From assembly GCA_964461295.1 (NCBI GenBank), contig CAYWTX010000315.1, forward strand, positions 1-5,384: a stretch of 5,384 nucleotides of DNA, written 5' to 3'. This DNA comes from CAYWTX01 sp964461295 (GTDB taxonomy: Bacteria > Planctomycetota > Phycisphaerae > SM23-33). Below the pieces are notes generated by a model. That model was given only the letters and a program-made list of their open reading frames with translations, had not been told where the DNA came from and did not search any database. Position 1 is the first letter of the stretch, and each line of letters begins with the position of its first letter. Positions 1 to 5,123 of this stretch are shown here, piece by piece. The translations under genes were made by a program, and so were the position numbers.

Positions 1-128
1 ACGCAAGACTCGCTTCCGGCTGCCGGCTACGCTTGGCCGGGCGGGTTGGGTTCCCGCTGGGTCCCATTGCAAGGTTTACGTGCTCTTCTACATTGCACTC
101 CTCCTCGCCCAGGCTTTGCCTGGCGCAC
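1..128 (-). mobile_element. Group II intron, 5' end (domain I start), cut by window edge
   Basis: Read on the minus strand from 128 downwards, the sequence opens with GTGCGCC, the group II intron 5' consensus (GUGYG). A short hairpin follows (CCAGGC, loop, GCCTGG) and then GGCGAGGAGGAGTGCAATG. The same order (GTGCGCC, hairpin, GGCGAGG, AGTG.AATG, AAGAG) appears in the two related copies ending at 982 and 3573, but this one is clearly more diverged and is a different subfamily member. The rest of the intron, including any reverse transcriptase gene, would lie left of the window. The 5' exon is at 129 and above, and the junction is only 2 bp from the inverted repeat at 131. That this is an intron is inferred from consensus and family resemblance. 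Whether it is complete cannot be seen. Confidence 0.68.
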
Positions 129-130
129 TA

Positions 131-289
131 GCAACGTTACAGGGATCTTCAGCCTGAAGGGCTGACAGATTACAGCCCTTCAGGCTGAGAGCGGACACCG
201 GCTCACCGGGCAAGCGGGCAAAGCGGTACTGCTCTTTGTTTGCCGTGTCTTGAGCGGTACCCGAATCCCCAGAATCTCTGTAACGTTGC
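131..289. repeat. MITE-like unit with 16-bp terminal inverted repeats
   Basis: Positions 131-146 (GCAACGTTACAGGGAT) and 274-289 are inverted repeats with 15 of 16 bases matching. They bound a 159-bp non-coding unit that contains the perfect hairpin at 150-187. This looks like a miniature inverted-repeat element or a large two-tier stem. No target-site duplication is visible: the flanks read CTA on the left and CGC on the right. The intron at 1-128 begins 2 bp outside the left repeat, so that insertion may have destroyed the original flank. No ORF inside looks real. Confidence 0.5.
150..187. repeat. Perfect 15-bp stem hairpin
   Basis: CAGCCTGAAGGGCTG at 150-164 is the exact reverse complement of 173-187, with an 8-nt loop between (ACAGATTA). 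No T-tract follows on either strand, so it is not a standard intrinsic terminator. Its nesting inside the 131-289 inverted repeats suggests it is the internal palindrome of a small mobile or REP-like unit. Confidence 0.7.
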
Positions 290-328
290 CGCAGTGTTGG
301 CGAAGCCGACAATGTGTTCGGACCTGCA

Positions 329-690
329 ATGAAAACGGTAGCCCACATACCGCTGGCAGACGTTGAGCGCAAGGCCACCGGGGAGGCCGCGCGGCGGCTC
401 AAGGCTGAACTGCCGGTCTCGCGCGTGGCGCTCTTCGGCTCCAAGGCACGCGGCACGGGCGACGAAGGCTCCGACATCGACCTGCCCATCCTGACCTCGT
501 GCGAGGTGACGGGGCCGATCCGGGGCGCCGCGTAGACATCCTGCACCAGATCGGTTTCCCCGCCGACTCGCTCCTGTCCTGCCTGGTGGAATGGGAAAAG
601 GATTGCGGCGAGGGCCTGATCCACTACTTACTGATCCACGACCTCCGGGTTGGACTAAACCGCTGGCGCGGTAGAGCTTCGCACGCATAG
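329..690 (+). pseudogene. MNT-type minimal nucleotidyltransferase, frameshifted
   Basis: This is the remnant of a minimal nucleotidyltransferase, the MNT/MntA-like domain found as the antitoxin half of HEPN-MNT toxin-antitoxin pairs and in stand-alone proteins. The first part carries the family signature, LFGSKARGTGDEGSDIDL: the Gly-Ser of the nucleotide-binding loop and the Asp-x-Asp metal-binding pair. That frame ends at TAG 533-535. The homologous continuation (RRVDILHQIGFPADSLLSCLVEWEK, split here only by the frame) resumes in the next frame near 523-526. The net change is equivalent to losing one base or gaining two. The tail (IHYLLIHDL) fits the family's end, but after about 640 the sequence no longer does, and the frame closes at TAG 688-690. 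ATG 329 matches the usual start; an in-frame GTG at 314 is possible, and neither has a good ribosome binding site. No HEPN partner is seen. The product is probably inactive. Confidence 0.75.
635..651 (+). repeat. 17-bp direct repeat, copy 1
   Basis: TCCACGACCTCCGGGTT occurs here and again at 1722-1738, identical over 17 bases. Here it coincides with the point where the nucleotidyltransferase reading frame stops resembling its family, so it may mark a recombination boundary or the end of a mobile segment. A chance match of this length within 5.4 kb is unlikely. Confidence 0.6.
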
Positions 691-787
691 CGGTCTTGGA
701 GGATCATTGGGCCAAGGCAGCCGCATCGGCCTATTGTCCTTCTCATCGACTCCCGTGTGGGGGTCATAGGCACTTTCGAGAGTCGGA

Positions 788-838
788 GTAGGGATGCCCC
801 TTGACGGGGCACCCCCTCCACGGATCCGGACGGGCGGG
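788..838 (-). ncRNA. Group II intron domain V (3' half) and domain VI
   Basis: On the minus strand, CCGCCCGTCCGGATCC (837-822) matches the 3' strand of group II domain V as I recall it in reverse-transcriptase-bearing introns, with one substitution. It is followed by a stem TGCCCC-GTCAA-GGGGCA (811-795) that fits domain VI. The A opposite position 795 is the candidate branch-point: it sits 7 nt (TCCCTAC) from the predicted 3' splice site at 788, the usual distance. The 5' strand of domain V is missing or replaced by domain I sequence at the 838/839 junction, so splicing is unlikely. The assignment rests on remembered consensus plus geometry. Confidence 0.65.
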
Positions 839-982
839 ATACCCGGCCTGCGCGTACCCCTGTCAACGCTTCGACGACGCCCTTACGAGCGTCTCCGCAT
901 GACTCGGGGCCGTTGTGGCCCGCTACGCCTTCAACGTATGACTCTTTCATTCACTACACCTCGCCGGTTTAGCCCGGCGCAC
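788..982 (-). mobile_element. Internally deleted group II intron remnant (copy A)
   Basis: Read on the minus strand, it begins at 982 with GTGCGCC, the group II 5' consensus. It runs through the first domain I hairpins to about 839, then jumps to the end of domain V and domain VI, finishing in AC at 788, as expected for a group II 3' end (AY). Visible RNA structures are CGCCGG/CCGGCG (962-979), a GGGCC/GGCCC stem, and GACGCTC-GTAA-GGGCGTC (876-893) with a GNRA tetraloop. The rest of domain I, domains II-IV and any reverse transcriptase are absent, so it cannot move by itself. Joining the flanks (787 to 983) restores TCGGA-AGGAGAAG before the recombinase ATG, which supports both ends. The stretch 839-987 is about 95% identical (8 differences in 149, no gaps) to 3430-3578. 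This also explains the apparent long ORF over the region, which is not a gene. Confidence 0.75.
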
Positions 983-987
983 AGGAG
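983..987 (+). promoter_or_regulatory. Shine-Dalgarno of recombinase, abutting intron insertion
   Basis: AGGAG lies 7 nt before ATG 995. Its first base is the first exon base next to the antisense intron ending at 982. The complement, CTCCT, would serve as the intron's IBS1 (5'-exon recognition) sequence. The same arrangement is found at 3574. Confidence 0.7.
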
Positions 988-994
988 AAGACCC

Positions 995-1213
995 ATGACG
1001 GAACTGCGAACTCGAATGATCCAGGACATGGAGTTGCGAAGCCTGAAGGAGAACGCGCAGAAGGCGTACGTGGACGCCGTGAAGGACCTGGCACGTCACT
1101 ACAATCGGTCCCCGGACCTGCTGAGCGAGGAGGAACTTCGCCGGTACTTCGTCAACCTGACCAAGGTCCGGCGGTGCTCCAAGAGCACCTTGCGTGTCCG
1201 TCTGTTCGGCATC
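995..1213 (+). pseudogene. Tyrosine recombinase/integrase, N-terminal fragment
   Basis: About 73 codons from ATG 995, with a good ribosome binding site (AGGAG, spacing 7), encode the SAM-like core-binding domain of a phage-integrase-type tyrosine recombinase: TELRTRMIQDMELRSL, KAYVDAVKDLARHYNRSPD, LLSEEELRRYFVNL, KSTLRVRLFGI. This N-terminus is typical of the integrases that accompany IS91-like transposases. Homology ends at about 1213, roughly where the catalytic domain should begin. The Arg-His-Arg-His-Tyr residues are all missing, so the fragment is inactive. In frame, the reading continues into DNA antisense to a transposase fragment and stops only at 1555; that extension is meaningless. 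The gene was probably cut by insertion or rearrangement of the element at 1214-1660. Confidence 0.75.
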
Positions 1214-1660
1214 AACCACCCAAACCAGCTGCCCATGGCAGGTGTGGTCGCACCTTCAGTCCTTTCCTCGATGCTGCTCGAGCAACGGCGGCAGATCGAC
1301 GCCCTCGTCGATGAATCCCTGCCACGCCGCCAGCAGGTCGTGGACGAGGTAGCGGTTGGGCATGCCGTGCTTGCGGCCGCCGGCCAGTGGCGGGAGCGTC
1401 ACGGTCTTGTGGCGTGCGGCCGCCAGCAGCGCCCGCTTGCGGCACAGGCGGGTCTCGGCCGTCAAGCGGACGCGTGCGTTGATGCTGTTGGCAGCCCAGC
1501 CGCGGGCAGCTACGATGGCGAAGTGGGCCAGCGAGATAGCGTGCAAGACGGCTGACCTGACGTTCCTGGCCCATCCGGAAGGTAGCGGGATGTCTGGCAA
1601 CTGATGGTCGGGCAACGGTAGGCCTCCTGAGCGCCGTTACTGTCGCTGACGACATAGCTT
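1214..1660 (-). mobile_element. Insertion sequence remnant, copy 1 (5' end at right)
   Basis: The right part (about 1520-1660) matches a second copy at 3190-3337 at roughly 70% identity, including a shared outer end (GTGGTAA on the minus strand), a shared Shine-Dalgarno and the transposase start. The left limit is set where the recombinase homology at 995-1213 breaks off. No matching inverted repeat is visible at that left end, so the element is probably truncated or chimeric. It carries the coding fragment at 1256-1615. Confidence 0.55.
1256..1615 (-). pseudogene. Transposase N-terminus fused to unrelated tail
   Basis: The 119-codon frame starts at TTG 1615, supported by AGGAGG at 1628-1623 on the minus strand with 7-nt spacing. 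Residues 1 to about 50 (PLPSGWARNVRSAVLHAISLA, then ARGWAANSINARVRLTAE) are the N-terminus of a family of large integrase-core (DDE) transposases. The expected helix-turn-helix and catalytic domains do not follow. Instead about 65 residues (RKRALLAAARHKTVTLPPLAGG, GMPNRYLVHDLLAAWQGFIDEGVDLPP, both broken here for length by the frame's own order) run to TGA 1256. Codon use there is strongly GC3-biased, so it is probably the real C-terminus of another, unidentified protein. The product would not be a working transposase. Confidence 0.55.
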
Positions 1661-1916
1661 ACCACGCGGCTCTATGGCGTCAAGCCTCCCAATCCTGTTC
1701 GTGAGTTGTGCGGGCCGAAAGTCCACGACCTCCGGGTTATGAGCACGCGCAGGTCGTAGGTTAGAAGCGCCTGCTTCGCACCCGTCGTCAGGTTGTCGTC
1801 GGCCACGTAACCCATTGGCGCACAGGGGGCAACAAACCGGACGTAAAGCCAAGGGGATTCGGGCGAAGGGGCGAAAATGCCGTTGCGTTCATTTCACTGA
1901 TGTCATGCCATTGCAT
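1661..1916. other. Intergenic spacer between element remnants
   Basis: No gene is supported in these 256 bp. A minus-strand frame of 71 codons (1637-1852) begins with a Cys-Cys-Pro-x-Cys cluster but shows no family I recognise, and its lower part overlaps the end of insertion sequence copy 1. The stretch contains the second copy of the 17-bp repeat at 1722-1738. It probably consists of decayed element ends. Confidence 0.5.
1722..1738 (+). repeat. 17-bp direct repeat, copy 2
   Basis: TCCACGACCTCCGGGTT is identical to 635-651. Continued to 1744 (ATGAGC), the minus strand also resembles the anticodon and variable region of a tRNA-Met (CTCATAACCCGGAGGTCG), but without the rest of a tRNA. It could be a fragment of an attachment site or the edge of a mobile segment. 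Confidence 0.5.
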
Positions 1917-2852
1917 TCAAAGCGCGTAATTACGCGCGAGGGCCGCGCCGGCGGGCGAACGTAAGTCCTGCAAGAGAGTATTTACTCTCGGCCCGTTTGG
2001 CGGAGCACCCATGCCGCGCGGGTACGCGAAGGCGAACGCGCCGACCAGCTTGCCGGCCGAGAGGACGGCATCGTTCCGTGGGGCGTCGCAGACGGTAATG
2101 TGCTGGGCCAGGTACATGCTGCGGATGGCGTTCAGCAGGACCACGATGATCGTGATCGCCGTCCCGGTCAGGTACTCCCTGTGGACGTACTGGACCATCT
2201 CCTTCTCGCAGGGATCGGCATGGATGCCGACGATCTCGACTTTGCGGGTAGCCAGCTCGATGACGAAGAAGACCAGGTAGCGGGTCAGGCCCTTCAGGCC
2301 CCAAGCTTCCACGGAAAAGAAGTCGCAAGCGCAGATGCTCTCCCAGTGGCTCTTGATGAAGGTGTTCCAGGTGGACTTGTACGGCTTGTCGGGATCCGGC
2401 AGCAAGCCGTGGGCGAGCATCACTCGCCGGACGGTCTGCCAGGAAACGTCGTACTTCAGCTTCTTCAGCTCCCCGTGGATGTGGCCGTACCCCCACGAGG
2501 GATTGGCCGCGGCCATTTCGAGGACGAGCTTCCGGATTGGGTTGGCCTTCTTGGGCGCCGGTCCGCGCTTGCCGCTGCCGTCGTACTTGCGGGCGATCAT
2601 CCACTTGTGCCAGCGGAGCAGCGTGTCGGGCGAGAACAGCGTGCCGAACTGGCGCAGCAGGTCCCTGCCCAGCTTCACCGCGGCTGTTGCCAGCCGGCAC
2701 TTCTGGGACTCGTTGAGGATGAGCCTCTTGCCGCCCAGCTTCTCGCGGAGGACCTGGTTCTCGGTCCTCAGATACTGGATCACGTCTTGTTGCTGACGAT
2801 TCATCCAGCCGGCAATGGCCACGATCAGGAGCTTCCACGGGGTGAAGGTCAT
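1917..2852 (-). pseudogene. Integrase-core (DDE) transposase, C-terminally truncated chimera
   Basis: From ATG 2852 the frame gives 311 residues. Residues 1-220 are a classic integrase-core transposase: LLIVAIAGWMNRQQQDVIQY at the N-terminus, a helix-turn-helix with FSPDTLLRWHKW (about 73-84), KYDGSGKRGP, a second helix-turn-helix with NPSWGYGHIHGELKKL (118-133), and the start of the catalytic fold with CDFFSVEAWG, where D177 is the first acidic residue. The second Asp (normally in MDRDTKF, about 60 residues on) and the Glu are missing. After about residue 225 an unrelated stretch is joined in frame, with a hydrophobic run (TAITIIVVLLNAI, 231-243) resembling a membrane segment and GC3-rich codons to about residue 280. 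It then decays to TGA 1917. An upstream in-frame extension to 2969 lacks homology. There is no clear Shine-Dalgarno before 2852. The protein is inactive as a transposase. Confidence 0.75.
1922..1937. repeat. 16-bp perfect palindrome
   Basis: GCGCGTAATTACGCGC is its own reverse complement. It lies at the extreme 3' end of the chimeric transposase frame. A second dyad (GAGAGTA-TT-TACTCTC, 1974-1989) lies 36 bp away. They may be hairpin ends of an element or decayed operators; function unknown. Confidence 0.5.
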
Positions 2853-3030
2853 AGTGCGGGCGATGGTACGCGCCGACTTCGGGACGGGCAAGAGAGGGCG
2901 AGAGGCGCGATGGGACGGGTGGCCTGAATACTGCCATGACCGGTCCGCCCCTGGGGGCAACCAAGACATCCTTGCATCCTGGGCCGAGCCCCCATACGAT
3001 CAACCATCGGCAGCGGGTGCCGGTCGTGCG

Positions 3031-3132
3031 GGCACGGCGAACGTGACGCTGAGCAGGCTGGCCAAGGCGGGTAAGCTCAAGCGTGAGAAGCTTGCCGAGG
3101 GCAAGGGAAGCAGGTATAGCGTGGCCCAGTGA
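3031..3132 (+). pseudogene. C-terminal scrap of a probable winged-helix protein
   Basis: In the frame ending at TGA 3130-3132, the last 33 residues (TANVTLSRLAKAGKLKREK, then LAEGKGSRYSVAQ) look like the recognition helix and wing of a small winged-helix or helix-turn-helix regulator: a helix, a Lys-rich turn and the Gly-x-Gly-Ser-Arg-Tyr wing end. Upstream the frame stays open to 2815 but shows no matching domain and overlaps the transposase start on the other strand. The gene has lost its 5' part. I base this on general pattern only and name no family. Confidence 0.4.
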
Positions 3133-3144
3133 TTCCGCGTGCAT

Positions 3145-3168
3145 CCGCCGAGCCTGGCTTTGCGGCGG
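3145..3168. other. Stem-loop after winged-helix remnant
   Basis: CCGCCG (3145-3150) pairs with CGGCGG (3163-3168), and an inner AGCC/GGCT stem lies in the loop. It sits 12 bp after the stop at 3132. There is no T-tract, so a terminator role is doubtful. Confidence 0.35.
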
Positions 3169-3189
3169 CGCGGAACGAAGGAGGATGTA

Positions 3190-3337
3190 AGTGCGGCATG
3201 GCCGCGATGGTAGCCGATGGCGGACTCGATGATCGTGGCCCAGCCGGAAGGCAGCGGAGTATGGGCAAGAGACTGGTCGGGCACTGGTAGGCCTCCGGGA
3301 ATTCGCTATCGTTGACGAGCCACGAGGTTACCACTGC
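3190..3337 (-). mobile_element. Insertion sequence remnant, copy 2 (5' end only)
   Basis: On the minus strand from 3337 it reads GTGGTAAC, then a CGTCAACGATAGC block, GGAGG at 3296-3292, and a GTG start at 3284 with 7-nt spacing. The encoded start, MPDQSLAHTPLPSGWA, parallels MPDHQLPDIPLPSGWA of copy 1 near 1615. Identity with copy 1 is about 70% over the first 100 bp. After about 35 codons the match is lost through small indels and then altogether. No catalytic domain exists. The boundary at 3190 is approximate. Its outer end abuts intron sequence at about 3340. Confidence 0.6.
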
Positions 3338-3429
3338 AGGGCGGACGTTCAGATGTGCCGTTTGTTCGGGCTTTGGAAGGGCCGGGAAGTCGGTGGACCA
3401 CTACAGAGGGATGTATCTTTCGCGGCTGA

Positions 3430-3573
3430 ATACCCGGCCTGCGCGTACCCCTGTCAACGCTTCGACGACGCCCTTGCGGGCGTCTCCGCATGACTCGGGG
3501 CCGTTGTGGGCCGCTAACCCTTTAGCGTATGACTCTTTCATTCACTACACCTCGCCGGTTCAGCCCGGCGCAC
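3430..3573 (-). mobile_element. Group II intron 5' segment (copy B), 3' part lost
   Basis: On the minus strand from 3573 it reads GTGCGCCGGGCTGAACCGGCG and continues as the start of domain I. It matches copy A (839-982) without gaps. Three hairpins are perfect here: CGCCGG/CCGGCG (3553-3570), CGCTAA-AGGG-TTAGCG (3512-3527) and GACGCCC-GCAA-GGGCGTC (3467-3484, GNRA loop). Below 3430 the sequence differs from copy A, because copy A is deleted there. The stretch down to about 3340 may be further native domain I, but I cannot prove this. Domains V and VI and the 3' exon are missing, apparently replaced by insertion sequence copy 2. The 5' end survives and the 3' end does not, the reverse of incomplete retrohoming, so the loss probably came after insertion. 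Confidence 0.72.
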
Positions 3574-3579
3574 AGGAGG
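3574..3579 (+). promoter_or_regulatory. Shine-Dalgarno of the dehydrogenase, abutting intron insertion
   Basis: AGGAGG lies 6 nt before ATG 3586, a strong ribosome binding site that fixes the start. It touches the intron end at 3573. An intron hairpin (3553-3570) now lies just upstream in the mRNA and could affect translation. No promoter is evident between 3338 and 3573, so the native promoter may have been separated from the gene. Confidence 0.75.
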
Positions 3580-3585
3580 CAGACC

Positions 3586-5070
3586 ATGTCACAGAGGATT
3601 ATTCGGAACTACGTCAACGGCACGTGGAGCGATCCCGAACGAGGTGGACTCCTGCCGGTCGAGAATCCGAGCACCGGCAAGATTCTTGCCCAGGTCCCGC
3701 TTTCGACGGTCGCGGAGGCGGACCGCGCCGTCCGGGCGGCGCAGTCGGCATTTCCCGGCTGGCGCGATACGCCGGTGACGCAGCGGACCACGCACCTGTA
3801 CGAACTGCTGCACGTTCTCAGGCAGAACGAGGAACGGATCGCGCGGATCCTCACGGAGGAAATGGGGAAATCCCTTCCGGACTCACGCGCGGAAATGAAG
3901 CGCGTGTTCCAGAATATCGAAGTCGCCTGCGGCGCTTCCATGCTGCAGCAGGGCGACAAGCTGATGGACTGCGCCGCGGGCATAGACGGCGAGGTGCTGC
4001 GGGTGCCGCGCGGCGTGTTCGTGGCGGTTACGCCGTTCAACTTCCCGGCCATGGCGCCGTTCTGGTTTATTCCGTATGCGATCGCCACGGGCAACACGTT
4101 CGTCCTGAAGCCGTCCGAACTCGTTCCGCTGACCGCGGAACTCATCACTGGTTTCATCGAGAAGATCGGGTTGCCGCCGGGCGTCTTCAACCTGGTCAAC
4201 GGGGACAAGGTCGTATCGGCGGCGCTGGTCGAACATCCCGGCACGGCGGGCGTGTCGTTCGTGGGCAGGTCGTCCACGTGCGAGATCGTGGCGCGCCGGT
4301 GCGCGTCTCTGAACAAACGGTTCCAGGCGATGGGCGGGGCGAAGAACCACCTTGTCGTGATGCCCGACTACGCGCACCTGGACAACCTGATCCGGAACAT
4401 GACCACGTCATGCTACGGATGCGCCGGGCAGAGATGCATGGCGTCTTCCGTCGTCGTCGCCGTGGGTGACGACATGTACCGCAAGGTCGTGACACGGTTC
4501 GTCGAGGATTCGAGGAAGTTCATCGTCGCGGACCCTCTGGCTCCGAACATGGCCGATGAGGCGATGCTCATGGGGCCCGTGATCAGCGCCCAGGCGAAGC
4601 GGTTCATTCACGATATGATCGAGACCGGCGTTCGGGAAGGAGCCACGCTGGCCCTGGACGGGCGCGGGGTTACGATACCGGGATGCGAGAACGGACACTT
4701 CGTCGGTCCCACGGTCTTCACCGACGTCACGCCCGCCATGACGATCTACAAGACGGAGTTGTTCGCTCCGGTGGTGTGCATCATGAAGGTCGAGGACCTG
4801 GACGGGGCGTTGCGACTCATCCGGGACCACCGGTACGGAAATGCGGCATCCATCTACACGCAAAACGGCTATTTTGCCAGGAAGTTCAAACTGGAGGCCA
4901 TGTGCGGGATGATCGGGATCAACGTGGGAATCCCGGCCCCGGTTCCTTTCATGCCGTTCGGAGGAGTGAAGGATTCGATGCTTTGCGAGACGAAAATGCA
5001 GGGCACGTCGGCGATCGAATTCTATACGGAACGTAAGGTCATCGTGGAGCGATACTGGAAGGAGAGATAG
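3586..5070 (+). CDS. mmsA: CoA-acylating methylmalonate-semialdehyde dehydrogenase family (MmsA/IolA)
   Basis: This 494-residue cytoplasmic enzyme has the usual family length. The family oxidises malonate or methylmalonate semialdehyde with NAD+ and CoA to acetyl- or propionyl-CoA, in valine, inositol and beta-alanine catabolism. Visible motifs are PFNFP (150-154), the NAD-binding KPSE (K175-E178), FVGR (225-228), MGGAKNH (249-255), where this family has Asn instead of the general-base Glu of ordinary aldehyde dehydrogenases, catalytic C284 in AGQRCMA, GCENGHFVGPT (366-376), and ELFAPVV with E391. The C-terminal GMIGINVGIPAPVPFMPFGG and EFYTERK also match IolA/MmsA. The start at 3586 is set by AGGAGG; the frame is open to 3529, but that part is intron antisense. 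The gene is intact, and an iron alcohol dehydrogenase follows after 53 bp. The true substrate is uncertain: with such a partner it could serve another acyl-CoA-forming aldehyde step. Confidence 0.88.
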   Translation: MSQRIIRNYVNGTWSDPERGGLLPVENPSTGKILAQVPLSTVAEADRAVRAAQSAFPGWRDTPVTQRTTHLYELLHVLRQNEERIARILTEEMGKSLPDSRAEMKRVFQNIEVACGASMLQQGDKLMDCAAGIDGEVLRVPRGVFVAVTPFNFPAMAPFWFIPYAIATGNTFVLKPSELVPLTAELITGFIEKIGLPPGVFNLVNGDKVVSAALVEHPGTAGVSFVGRSSTCEIVARRCASLNKRFQAMGGAKNHLVVMPDYAHLDNLIRNMTTSCYGCAGQRCMASSVVVAVGDDMYRKVVTRFVEDSRKFIVADPLAPNMADEAMLMGPVISAQAKRFIHDMIETGVREGATLALDGRGVTIPGCENGHFVGPTVFTDVTPAMTIYKTELFAPVVCIMKVEDLDGALRLIRDHRYGNAASIYTQNGYFARKFKLEAMCGMIGINVGIPAPVPFMPFGGVKDSMLCETKMQGTSAIEFYTERKVIVERYWKER

Positions 5071-5111
5071 GACTGGTCGGGCGGGTCGAGTTGGAGCGAC
5101 ATCCGGCAGGA

Positions 5112-5117
5112 AGGAGG
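5112..5117 (+). promoter_or_regulatory. Shine-Dalgarno deciding the GTG start
   Basis: AGGAGG lies 6 nt before GTG 5124. This favours the GTG over the in-frame ATG at 5145, which lacks a well-placed site. Confidence 0.75.
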
Positions 5118-5123
5118 ACGGCA

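Noticed and set aside
150..187. Hairpin as the terminator target of a class C group II intron.
   Set aside because: Class C introns insert directly after a terminator stem. Here the intron junction at 128 is 21 nt past the hairpin and there is no T-tract.
794..1555. A 253-codon plus-strand frame as one gene.
   Set aside because: It is a run-through of antisense intron (794-982), the real recombinase fragment (995-1213) and DNA antisense to a transposase. Only the middle part is coding.
1723..1744. Possible tRNA-Met gene on the minus strand (CTCATAACCCGGAGGTCGTGG).
   Set aside because: Only the anticodon loop and variable region match. The anticodon stem does not pair fully, there is no D-arm, the T-arm signature is absent (GACTTTCGG instead of GGTTCRANY), and there is no acceptor stem.
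1637..1852. Minus-strand 71-codon frame with a CCPLC cluster as an IS1 InsA-like zinc-ribbon protein.
   Set aside because: The second Cys pair and the QRY.C block of InsA are absent, the rest shows no family pattern, and its end overlaps the insertion sequence end.
1930..3144. A 404-codon minus-strand frame over the transposase.
   Set aside because: It is Arg/Pro-rich shadow coding. The transposase motifs lie in the other frame of the same strand.
3529..3585. Upstream extension of the dehydrogenase start.
   Set aside because: The 19 extra codons come from the antisense intron repeat and are also found, unrelated in function, before the recombinase. AGGAGG clearly selects ATG 3586.
3312..4469. 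A 385-codon plus-strand frame overlapping the dehydrogenase.
   Set aside because: It is an out-of-frame shadow of the well-supported dehydrogenase, with Arg/Gly-rich low-information translation and no family motif.
3271..5082. 12-bp repeat GACTGGTCGGGC at 3271-3282 and 5071-5082.
   Set aside because: About one such match is expected by chance in a window of this size, and the contexts are unrelated.
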